DNA of 16,344 nucleotides, taken from the NCBI GenBank assembly GCA_937916485.1, contig CALFSV010000175.1, positions 1-16,344 of the forward strand, in the 5' to 3' direction. The position numbers and the translations under genes are program-made. The stretch's first letter is position 1, and the number at the start of each line of letters is the position of its first letter. Shown here piece after piece: positions 1 through 6,026 of the stretch. The DNA is from an uncultured Paracoccaceae bacterium (GTDB lineage: Bacteria > Pseudomonadota > Alphaproteobacteria > Rhodobacterales > Rhodobacteraceae). Under the pieces are notes generated by a model. The model ran no database searches, was not told the DNA's origin, and saw nothing but the letters and a program-made list of their open reading frames with translations.

Positions 1-84
1 CCTCTGCTGTGGCCTCTGTTGTGACCTCTGCTGTGACCTCTGCTGTGACCTCTGCGGCAACCTCTGCAACAACATCTGCTGTGG
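1..84. repeat. 12-bp tandem repeat, about seven copies, coding
   Basis: Seven consecutive 12-bp units on the plus strand follow the pattern CCTCTGCTGTGA, with substitutions in the outer copies. Units at 25-36 and 37-48 are identical. On the minus strand each unit encodes the tetrapeptide V-T-A-E or a close variant, inside the envelope protein gene. The unit length is a multiple of three, so gain or loss of copies keeps the frame. The array starts at the window edge and may be longer. Confidence 0.85.
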
Positions 85-802
85 CCTGCTCGATCGTATC
101 GGCGATGGCTGACGCGGCGTCGGTCAACGCCGTTTCAGGGGTGGCTCCGTCCAGGGTTGGGGCATCTGCTTCGGCCATAAGAGCCATCGGCTCTGTTTCG
201 GCCTCTGACGTTGACGCGTCATCGGCTGGCGCGGGCTGGCCCGGTGAAGTCTCGGCCTCAGCCAAAAGGTCGGGCGCGGGTTCAACCTCGGCAACGGTCG
301 GCGCGATGATGATGGTGGCATCTGACGGAACAGCCTCACCGGCGGGATCAGCCATCAGCGACAGGACACGGGGGCGGTCTGACGCGCCAAGGTCCAGGAA
401 TTCGACAAATCGGCCCGACGCATCGGCAGAGGTCTCGTTGACCACGGCGTCGTCCAAAAGGATCGCCACCATCATACCTGCAGAGGCGGTCCCAGCCACG
501 ATGCCAGAGCCGTCGGCCTCGATCCGCACAACCTCAAAGGCTGGTGCGGCAATCGCGGCAGACGGCTCGGCCACGGGTGCCGGATCAATGGCCGCGGACA
601 CTTCGGGTGTGGCGACATCGGTGGGTGGCAGTTCGGCTACTGCAGCGGTTTCCGGCGCTGCGGTGCCTTCTGACACCGACGCTTCTTGCGGCTGAGTGGC
701 TGTCTCGCGCATACCGGCAACCGTCACATAGAGGGCAACCGCCCCCCCCAATACGGCACCTGCCCCCAAAGCGAGCCGCATCCCTTGCGTCAAAGCCAAC
801 AC
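1..802 (-). CDS. Membrane-anchored Ala/Pro/Glu-rich envelope protein, probably LysM-domain type; C-terminus beyond the window
   Basis: The open frame reads from GTG at 802 (or TTG at 799) off the left edge, giving about 267 residues with no stop. AGGAGG lies 4 nt before the GTG and 7 nt before the TTG, so either may be the start. Residues about 8-30 (MRLALGAGAVLGGAVALYVT...) form one hydrophobic segment, read as an N-terminal membrane anchor. An acidic, Ala/Pro-rich stretch follows, then a compact region containing VRIEADGSGIVAG and GRFVEFLDLG that looks like a small beta-sandwich repeat. After that comes a low-complexity tail of V-T-A-E repeats. From memory, this architecture and its position beside a LOG-family gene resemble rhodobacterial proteins that end in a LysM peptidoglycan-binding domain. 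The LysM part would lie outside the window, so this name is an inference. It is divergent from the LOG gene. Confidence 0.6.
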   Translation of the reverse strand, partial: MLALTQGMRLALGAGAVLGGAVALYVTVAGMRETATQPQEASVSEGTAAPETAAVAELPPTDVATPEVSAAIDPAPVAEPSAAIAAPAFEVVRIEADGSGIVAGTASAGMMVAILLDDAVVNETSADASGRFVEFLDLGASDRPRVLSLMADPAGEAVPSDATIIIAPTVAEVEPAPDLLAEAETSPGQPAPADDASTSEAETEPMALMAEADAPTLDGATPETALTDAASAIADTIEQATADVVAEVAAEVTAEVTAEVTTEATAE

Positions 803-855
803 ACGTCCTCCTGTCCTGAATCCCCCGCGCAAGCCCCCAGTCGTCACGCTTGCGG

Positions 856-884
856 TTGAGCGACCTTATCAACACCGGTATGAG
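856..884 (+). promoter_or_regulatory. Candidate sigma-70 promoter of the LOG-family gene
   Basis: TTGAGC at 856-861 and TATGAG at 879-884 are separated by 17 bp. Each hexamer matches consensus at four of six positions. The site lies 53-81 bp upstream of the start at 937 in the divergent spacer. On the opposite strand TTGACC (891-886) and GATAAG (870-865), 15 bp apart, could serve the envelope protein gene. Both assignments come from motif inspection only. Confidence 0.3.
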
Positions 885-936
885 CGGTCAAAAGCTGTTC
901 TGACAGCACGTCCGCAGGGTTAAAAGGTGATACAAC

Positions 937-1494
937 ATGGCAACCATCCCCACGTCGATCTGTGTCTTTTGCGGCTCTCGCTCGGGCGCGCGGCCCAGTT
1001 ATGAGGCGGCGGCGCTTGAAACCGGAGCCATGCTGGCGCGGAACCGTTGGCGGCTGGTCTACGGGGCGGGCGATGTCGGGTTGATGGGAACCGTCGCCCG
1101 CGCGGTGCAGGCGGAAGGCGGGCTGACCTTTGGTGTGATCCCGATCCATCTGGTCCAGCGCGAGGTCGGACGAACCTCGCTGGACAGCTACGTCGTCACT
1201 GAAACGATGCACGAGCGCAAGAAGGTCATGTTCATGAATGCCGACGCGATCGTGATGCTGCCCGGAGGGGCCGGATCGCTGGACGAATTCTTTGAGGTGC
1301 TGACATGGCGGCAGCTTGGCCTGCATGACAAGCCCGTGGTGCTGTTGAACACCGAAGGCTATTGGGACCCGCTGATGGGCCTGATCGACCATGTCATCAA
1401 AGAAGGGTTCGCCGGGGACACCCTGCGCGACTACGTCACCCTGGCCGCAGACGTGCCCGCGGCCGAGGCGGCCCTGCGCGCGGCCCTTTCCTGA
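937..1494 (+). CDS. LOG-family protein (TIGR00730 type), putative cytokinin riboside 5'-monophosphate phosphoribohydrolase
   Basis: The protein has 185 residues, the usual size for the family, and is expected to be cytosolic. It starts at ATG 937 behind a purine-rich AAAGGTGAT. Family landmarks are in order: VFCGSRSG (residues 10-17), YGAGDVGLMG (42-51), MHERKK (91-96) and PGGAGSLDE (109-117). The last is the signature usually written PGGxGTxxE, with Ser in place of Thr. Arg94 and Glu117 are the expected catalytic pair. Known members hydrolyse the N-glycosidic bond of nucleoside 5'-monophosphates. In plants and some bacteria this releases active cytokinin bases; in most bacteria the physiological substrate is unsettled. 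The gene is divergent from the envelope protein gene, and its last 64 bp overlap the 3' end of the rarD-like gene on the other strand. The family call is firm and the substrate is not known. Confidence 0.9.
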   Translation: MATIPTSICVFCGSRSGARPSYEAAALETGAMLARNRWRLVYGAGDVGLMGTVARAVQAEGGLTFGVIPIHLVQREVGRTSLDSYVVTETMHERKKVMFMNADAIVMLPGGAGSLDEFFEVLTWRQLGLHDKPVVLLNTEGYWDPLMGLIDHVIKEGFAGDTLRDYVTLAADVPAAEAALRAALS

Positions 1495-2345
1495 CCAAGG
1501 CTGGCGACGGAGTATAGCGCCAGGGCCACCCAGATGATGGGAAAGGCTACGGCATGCCAGGGGGTAAAGGGTTCGGCAAAGTAAACGGCCGCACAAAGGA
1601 ACTGAAGCGTCGGGTTGATGTATTGCAAAAGCCCGATGGTCGACAGCCGGACCCGGCGGGCGGCATAGCTGAACATGATTAGTGGCGTGGCCGTCAGCGG
1701 ACCGGACAGGGCCAGCACCAGATGGGTGGTAAGGGAATTGCCCCCACCAACCCCGGTCCCCCAAAGCACGATCCAGACCACCGCCAGCGGCGACAGGATC
1801 AGCATTTCCACCGTCACCGACAGGACAGGCCCCAGATCGAGGCCCTTCTTGATCAGGCCATATCCGGCAAAGGTCGAGGCGATGGCGATGGCGATAAAGG
1901 GGGCGGCCTGCAACCCGACTGTCAGGATCACGACGGCAAGGGTGGCAAGGGCCACGGCGATCCACTGCAGGCGGGCCAGCCGCTCTCCCAGCACCAGCCT
2001 CCCCAGCAGCACGGCGGCCAGGGGAAATATGTAGTAACCCAACGAGGATTCCGTCACATGCCCCTGCCCCACCGAATAGATGAACAGGAACCAGTTCGTT
2101 GCGATGAACCCCGCGGCAAGCGCCAGTTTCCAAACGATCGTTGGCCGGCGCAGGGTGGCGGCCATCTGGCCAAAGCGGCCCTGCAAGGCAAGCACGCCGG
2201 CAAAGAAGATCAGCGACCACAGGGTCCGGTAGCTAAGCACCTCAAGCGGCGGCACATGGCTGACCTGGGCGTAGAAGATCGGCGACAGCCCCCAGATCAG
2301 GCAGGCCGCAGCCATCGCCAGGATCCCCTTCATCGGCTCTGTCAT
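1431..2345 (-). CDS. rarD: EamA-family transporter, RarD type
   Basis: The product is a predicted inner-membrane permease of 304 residues, almost entirely hydrophobic and consistent with ten transmembrane helices in two EamA repeats. The motif SYRTLWSLIFF (residues 38-48) matches the HRxLWS-like signature of RarD proteins, and SLGYYIFPL and LLQYINPTLQFL are typical of the two halves. I chose ATG 2345 because AAGGGA lies 9 nt upstream. The in-frame TTG at 2366 would place that sequence inside the gene. The stop codon at 1431 lies inside the last part of the LOG gene on the other strand, a 64-bp tail-to-tail overlap. The start follows the sodB terminator by only 24 bp. RarD was named for chloramphenicol sensitivity, but the true substrate of this branch is unknown. 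Confidence 0.88.
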   Translation of the reverse strand: MTEPMKGILAMAAACLIWGLSPIFYAQVSHVPPLEVLSYRTLWSLIFFAGVLALQGRFGQMAATLRRPTIVWKLALAAGFIATNWFLFIYSVGQGHVTESSLGYYIFPLAAVLLGRLVLGERLARLQWIAVALATLAVVILTVGLQAAPFIAIAIASTFAGYGLIKKGLDLGPVLSVTVEMLILSPLAVVWIVLWGTGVGGGNSLTTHLVLALSGPLTATPLIMFSYAARRVRLSTIGLLQYINPTLQFLCAAVYFAEPFTPWHAVAFPIIWVALALYSVASLGQERAARRAASAAGTSAARVT

Positions 2346-2368
2346 CAGTGACCGTCCCTTGATCAAAG

Positions 2369-2397
2369 AAAAAGGCGGCCCCGAATGCGGAGCCGCC
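2369..2397 (-). terminator. Rho-independent terminator of sodB
   Basis: On the minus strand GGCGGCTCCG and CGGGGCCGCC form a 10-bp stem with one G-U pair and a CATT loop, followed at once by TTTTT (plus-strand A run 2369-2373). It lies 27 bp beyond the sodB stop codon. There is no T run on the plus strand, so it acts in the sodB direction only. Confidence 0.88.
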
Positions 2398-2423
2398 CTG
2401 AGGTATTGCGAATGCCGCTGCGC

Positions 2424-3023
2424 TTACATGCGCGAGGCGACGTTCTCCCAGTTGACCAGATTGTCGAGGAAGTTGGTCAGGTAGGCCGGACGCTTGTTGC
2501 GGAAGTCGATGTAGTAGGAATGCTCCCACACATCGCATCCCAGAAGCGCGGTCTGGCCGAAGCACAGCGGGTTCACGCCATTCTCGGTCTTGGTGATCTT
2601 GAGGCTGCCATCGGTGTCCTTGACAAGCCAGGCCCAGCCCGAGCCGAACTGACCGGCGCCAGCGGCCGAGAAATCGGCCTTGAACTGATCGACCGACCCA
2701 AAGGCCTCGACCAGCGCGGCTTCGACTTCACCGGGCATCGCAGAGGTGCCAGGGCCCATCATTTCCCAGAACTGGTTGTGATTCCAAAGCTGGCTGATGT
2801 TGTTGAAGATACCGTTTTGGGCAACAGCCGTGGCGTTGTAGGTCCCCACGATGATCTCTTCGAGGGATTTGCCCTCCCACTCGGTGCCGGCGATCAGCTT
2901 GTTGCCGTTGTCGACATAGGCCTTGTGGTGCAGGTCGTGGTGATATTCGAGGGTTTCCTTGGACATGCCCTTATCTGCGAGTGCGTCGTGGGCATAGGGA
3001 AGATCGGGAAGGGTAAAAGCCAT
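2424..3023 (-). CDS. sodB: Superoxide dismutase, Fe-type
   Basis: The protein has 199 residues, full length for the Fe/Mn superoxide dismutase family. It converts superoxide to oxygen and hydrogen peroxide. No signal peptide is visible, so it should be cytoplasmic. The four metal ligands can be placed at His28 (LEYHHDLHH), His82 (QLWNHNQF), Asp164 and His168 (CDVWEHSYY). Gln78, just before LWNH, sits where Fe enzymes carry their second-shell glutamine. Manganese enzymes place this residue elsewhere, so Fe is the better guess, though cambialistic use cannot be excluded. ATG 3023 is preceded by a GGAA-type ribosome site. The gene appears to be its own transcription unit, with a terminator directly downstream, a divergent gene upstream, and the rarD-like gene next on the same strand. 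Confidence 0.95.
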   Translation of the reverse strand: MAFTLPDLPYAHDALADKGMSKETLEYHHDLHHKAYVDNGNKLIAGTEWEGKSLEEIIVGTYNATAVAQNGIFNNISQLWNHNQFWEMMGPGTSAMPGEVEAALVEAFGSVDQFKADFSAAGAGQFGSGWAWLVKDTDGSLKITKTENGVNPLCFGQTALLGCDVWEHSYYIDFRNKRPAYLTNFLDNLVNWENVASRM

Positions 3024-3141
3024 GAGAGCATTCCTTACGGTCTGGAGTTCAGTCTTGTGTTAATTGAGGGTCTGTTAGCAAGAGGTCAAGGGCAACCGCG
3101 TGGATTGGGCCTCAACCTGCGAACCGGTTTGGTCTCCTTCC

Positions 3142-3170
3142 TTCCCAAAAATACCGATCCCGGCTAGGAT
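3142..3170 (+). promoter_or_regulatory. Candidate promoter of the glycosyltransferase-TPR gene
   Basis: TTCCCA (3142-3147) and TAGGAT (3165-3170) are spaced by 17 bp, with four of six consensus matches each. The pair lies 31-59 bp before the start at 3201. The 177-bp spacer between sodB and this gene contains no open frame I would defend. Evidence is motif inspection only. Confidence 0.25.
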
Positions 3171-3200
3171 GAGAGAAAAAGAAAGTCTGGGGCAGCAAGT

Positions 3201-5432
3201 ATGGGTCAAAACATCGAGACAGGGCGAATTCTCGCCTTTCGCAACGATCGGCTGGGCGCACGCATCATCTGCGTCGTCAATGCCATGCGACTGGCAGCAC
3301 GTCATGACCTTCCCTTTGCTGTGCACTGGCACGCTGCCACCGACATTGGCCGGGTCTTTAATGATCCGCTGGATTTCTTTGCACCGGATCTGGTCACAGA
3401 CCACTTCATCAGCCGGGAGGAATTCGAAAGTGCCCGCACATCCGCGATCCGGTTCGATGCCGTGAAGGCAGACGGTATCATGGGCCTGCGCGAGACCTTG
3501 GCCTCTGGCACGAACGTCATGGTCGACATGCCCTTCGGCTTTGCTGTCCTGGATGGAGAGGACCCAGGCACTGTCGCTGCCGATTGTGCCCGGATCTGGC
3601 GCAGCTTTCCCTTTGCACCCGCACTCACACCGTTCCTGCAGGACATTTCCGATAAGGTCGCGGGCAGCACGGCCTATCACCTGCGGCGGGGCGATATCAC
3701 CAGCTTTCCACGGGCAATGAACCGCGCCTGGCCGGACAAGTACATCCCGGACGACTACTATATGCTGCATATGGAAAGGGTTCTGGCCGAGGGGATCAAA
3801 CCGGTCCTTTATTCCGACGCGGCCAAGGCGATCAGCCGGTTCAAGGCCGCCTACCCGGCCCTCATCCCAGCAGAGACACTTTTTGACGGCGCCGACGTGG
3901 GCGAGGGTCAACGGGATCTTCTTGAACTCTATGCAATGTCCTGCAGCGCGCGGATCATTGCGCCGGGCAACAGCGCCTTTTCCTCGACTGCCGCCGCCTT
4001 GGGCGGGTCGGTCAAGATCGACGTCATAGAAGACATCAGTCCAGAGGAGCGCGCAGCGGCACGCGCCCGCCTTGCCGCCCGTCTGGCGGCTCATGGTAAA
4101 GTCGACATAGTCGCTGACGCGGGCGATCTTGGGCAATCCATTCAGCATCTTGTCATGGACCAGTCCGCCGAGGGCCTTTATGCTGCGGCCGCACAAACCG
4201 TATCAGCCTATGTCGAAGGCGGGTTAGACATCTCGTTCGTTTACCCGTTGCTGACAGAGCTTCAGTTGAAGGCCGGCGATCCCGAAGGGGCGATCCGGAC
4301 GGGTGCGATCATGTTGACCCGGCCGGTCTATCACCGAAAGGACTTCGCCAATGGCGAGGCGCTTCATGCGATTGCCCATTTGGGCAAGGGCAACCTCAAG
4401 GCCGCCGCCAAACATGCCGCCAACGCCTTTTGGCACGAACCCGAAACCCCCTATGTCCGGGAACTGGTCGGGGTCATGGTCCGGCTTGGCCTGTTGAATG
4501 GCGCCAACTTTCTGCCGCCCTCACCCCTGATGTTGCTGATGCGCAGCCGCACCCTTCCGCAGGTGGAAAGAAACCCCGCCTTCAGCGTTCTCAAGACACT
4601 GGCAGAGCGCGGCATGACCCAGCCGCTACGCGCACCGGGTATCGAAATGCTCATATGGGACTGGTTCCTGCTTTTGCGCAGCTACTCCAAGACCTACGTG
4701 GCCAAGCATCCCAACCACAGCGGCTTTGAAAAGGCGTTTGCAAAGCTGCGCAACGTTGCACCGTCGCCAGAGCTGCGCAGTATCGAACTGCTCTACCATA
4801 TGCATATTGAACCGACGGAGGATGGGCTGACCGCGCTGGACGCCTTGGCCCGCGCCCATCCCGACGAAGCCATGATCCAGCACAGGATTTCGGCCGCCGC
4901 CTGGCTCGTGCGGGATTTTGAAACAAGCCGCACCGCCGCAGAGGCGGCGGCAGAAATTGCTGGCCCGCAACCGGCCCATATCGCGTGGCGCGGGCTGGTG
5001 CGGGCCAAGTGCAAGGATTTCGACAAGGCGGCCACGGATATCGAGGCTGCTATCCGGGCCGGATTGCATCTGCCCTCCCTCTACACCGATCTTGCGGGCC
5101 TACAGACCCGGCTGGGGCAACCCGCCGAAGCGATCGTGACGTTGAACAATGCCGTAGCCCTTGCCCCGCGAGAACAGGAGGTCCGTTTTGCTCGGGCCGC
5201 CGCCTTGCTAGAGTTGGATCAGCCCGGCCTTGCGCTTGAGGATCTTGAGGTGCTGGCAAGCCTGGACACCACAGCGCCCAAGGTCGTCCTGCTGCATGCC
5301 AAATGCCTGGTTGCCCTAGGCCAGCCGGAGGACGCCGTGATCGTGCTGGACCAGGCGCTTTTGTCCAACGTCGGAAACGCAAGACTGCAGTCCGCCCGAA
5401 ACGCGATCCGGACTGCACCCTCGGCGGCCTGA
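3201..5432 (+). CDS. Fucosyltransferase-like glycosyltransferase domain fused to a C-terminal TPR region
   Basis: The protein has 743 residues and no signal peptide or membrane segment. Residues about 8-280 resemble the GT-B fold of the alpha-1,2/1,6- and O-fucosyltransferase superfamily. An N-terminal RNDRLGARI segment is followed by YHLRRGD (159-165), the H-x-R-R-G-D GDP-fucose-binding motif. Next come YSDA (204-207) and the segment 239-269, where LYAMSCSARIIAPGNSAFSS matches the late conserved motif of the superfamily. The rest is helical, with clear TPR-like pairs in about residues 590-740 (for example LGQPAEAIVTLNNAVALAP). A plausible role is sugar transfer to a cell-surface or protein acceptor, with the TPRs recruiting the partner; this is inferred. 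ATG 3201 has only a weak GGGGCAG upstream. No other polysaccharide genes are nearby, so donor and acceptor are unknown. Confidence 0.62.
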   Translation: MGQNIETGRILAFRNDRLGARIICVVNAMRLAARHDLPFAVHWHAATDIGRVFNDPLDFFAPDLVTDHFISREEFESARTSAIRFDAVKADGIMGLRETLASGTNVMVDMPFGFAVLDGEDPGTVAADCARIWRSFPFAPALTPFLQDISDKVAGSTAYHLRRGDITSFPRAMNRAWPDKYIPDDYYMLHMERVLAEGIKPVLYSDAAKAISRFKAAYPALIPAETLFDGADVGEGQRDLLELYAMSCSARIIAPGNSAFSSTAAALGGSVKIDVIEDISPEERAAARARLAARLAAHGKVDIVADAGDLGQSIQHLVMDQSAEGLYAAAAQTVSAYVEGGLDISFVYPLLTELQLKAGDPEGAIRTGAIMLTRPVYHRKDFANGEALHAIAHLGKGNLKAAAKHAANAFWHEPETPYVRELVGVMVRLGLLNGANFLPPSPLMLLMRSRTLPQVERNPAFSVLKTLAERGMTQPLRAPGIEMLIWDWFLLLRSYSKTYVAKHPNHSGFEKAFAKLRNVAPSPELRSIELLYHMHIEPTEDGLTALDALARAHPDEAMIQHRISAAAWLVRDFETSRTAAEAAAEIAGPQPAHIAWRGLVRAKCKDFDKAATDIEAAIRAGLHLPSLYTDLAGLQTRLGQPAEAIVTLNNAVALAPREQEVRFARAAALLELDQPGLALEDLEVLASLDTTAPKVVLLHAKCLVALGQPEDAVIVLDQALLSNVGNARLQSARNAIRTAPSAA

Positions 5433-5437
5433 CGCCA

Positions 5438-5458
5438 GAGGTCTGAGGTCTGAGGTCT
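5438..5458. repeat. Perfect 7-bp tandem triplication between convergent genes
   Basis: GAGGTCT occurs three times head to tail at 5438-5444, 5445-5451 and 5452-5458. The array fills most of the 24-bp gap between the glycosyltransferase-TPR stop (5430-5432) and soxG. Its last two bases are part of the soxG stop codon (5459-5457). No intrinsic terminator is visible here. Confidence 0.9.
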
Positions 5459-6026
5459 AGGGAACCAGGTAGCCCACCGGCCCTTCCTTGGCGGAAGCCG
5501 ACAGAAGGTCAAAGGCGTACTCCGCGACCGAGCGAAAACAGATGACCTCAAAGGTTTCGGCATCCCGCATCCAGAAGGCCGCCGCGATCTGGCCCAACCG
5601 GGTACGCCGGAACTGACCGGGGCCAAAGCTGTCGGGGTGCAGGTCGACTGGTGCCAGCTTGGCCAGAACCTCGCGTCCCCCTGCCCCTTCCAACAGGATC
5701 AACGCCCGGGCGTCCGACACATTGGCCGCCAGGTGGTGTGTGCCCACCAGGGCCTTTTGCAGAGTGTTAAGTGCGGCGGCCGTCTGGTCGTAAGGCACAA
5801 GGATCAGCACCTCGTCCGGGGACATCCAGCACAGCCCCTTTTCGCCAACACAGTTTGCGTGACCAGCTTTGGGAAAGTCGACCCCGGTCAGACCAGTGCA
5901 CACCGACTTGAGTTTGGAGGACGACAGATCACCGCGCAGCGTAATCATGCCGCGCGGGCCCATGCCGCGCACGGTCACGAAGGCCTCGGTGGTGCGGCCA
6001 CCGATCGGGCTGATGGCATCAGACAT
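5457..6026 (-). CDS. soxG: Sarcosine oxidase subunit gamma
   Basis: This is the small gamma subunit of heterotetrameric sarcosine oxidase, 189 residues from ATG 6026. The start is shown by an 8-bp overlap with the end of soxA (ATGTCTGA) and by AGGGGA just upstream. An in-frame start at 6050 would lie deeper inside soxA and is less likely. Recognisable family segments include FVTVRGMGPRGMITLRGDL, EKGLCWMSPDEVLILVP and FGPGQFRRTRLGQIAAAFW. The last part resembles the GcvT/folate-binding fold of the alpha subunit. The subunit helps bridge alpha and beta in the cytoplasmic complex. It is the last gene of the soxBDAG operon, and translation is probably coupled to soxA. Confidence 0.93.
   Translation of the reverse strand: MSDAISPIGGRTTEAFVTVRGMGPRGMITLRGDLSSSKLKSVCTGLTGVDFPKAGHANCVGEKGLCWMSPDEVLILVPYDQTAAALNTLQKALVGTHHLAANVSDARALILLEGAGGREVLAKLAPVDLHPDSFGPGQFRRTRLGQIAAAFWMRDAETFEVICFRSVAEYAFDLLSASAKEGPVGYLVP

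Noticed and set aside
9..695. Plus-strand Ser/Ala/Thr-rich frame of 228 codons
   Set aside because: It is a low-complexity mirror of the repeat-rich envelope protein gene. The minus frame has a ribosome site, a membrane segment and an ordered domain.
1502..1524. CTGGCG...CGCCAG inverted repeat just after the LOG stop as its terminator
   Set aside because: Only a 6-bp stem with an 11-base loop, no T run, and it lies inside rarD-like coding sequence.
844..2220. Minus-strand frame of 458 codons across the LOG and rarD-like genes
   Set aside because: It conflicts with two well-supported genes, one on each strand, and its translation is Arg/Gly/His-rich without recognisable domains.
3062..3090. 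TTGACC (3090-3085, minus) as -35 box of a sodB promoter
   Set aside because: The -35 is good, but the hexamer 17 bp downstream (CAATTA) matches consensus at only one position; moving the spacing by one base does not rescue it convincingly.
3075..4196. Minus-strand frame of 373 codons opposite the glycosyltransferase-TPR gene
   Set aside because: The plus-strand frame carries the ordered HxRRGD/YSD/NSAFSS motifs. The minus product is Cys/Gly/Arg-rich and resembles nothing I know.
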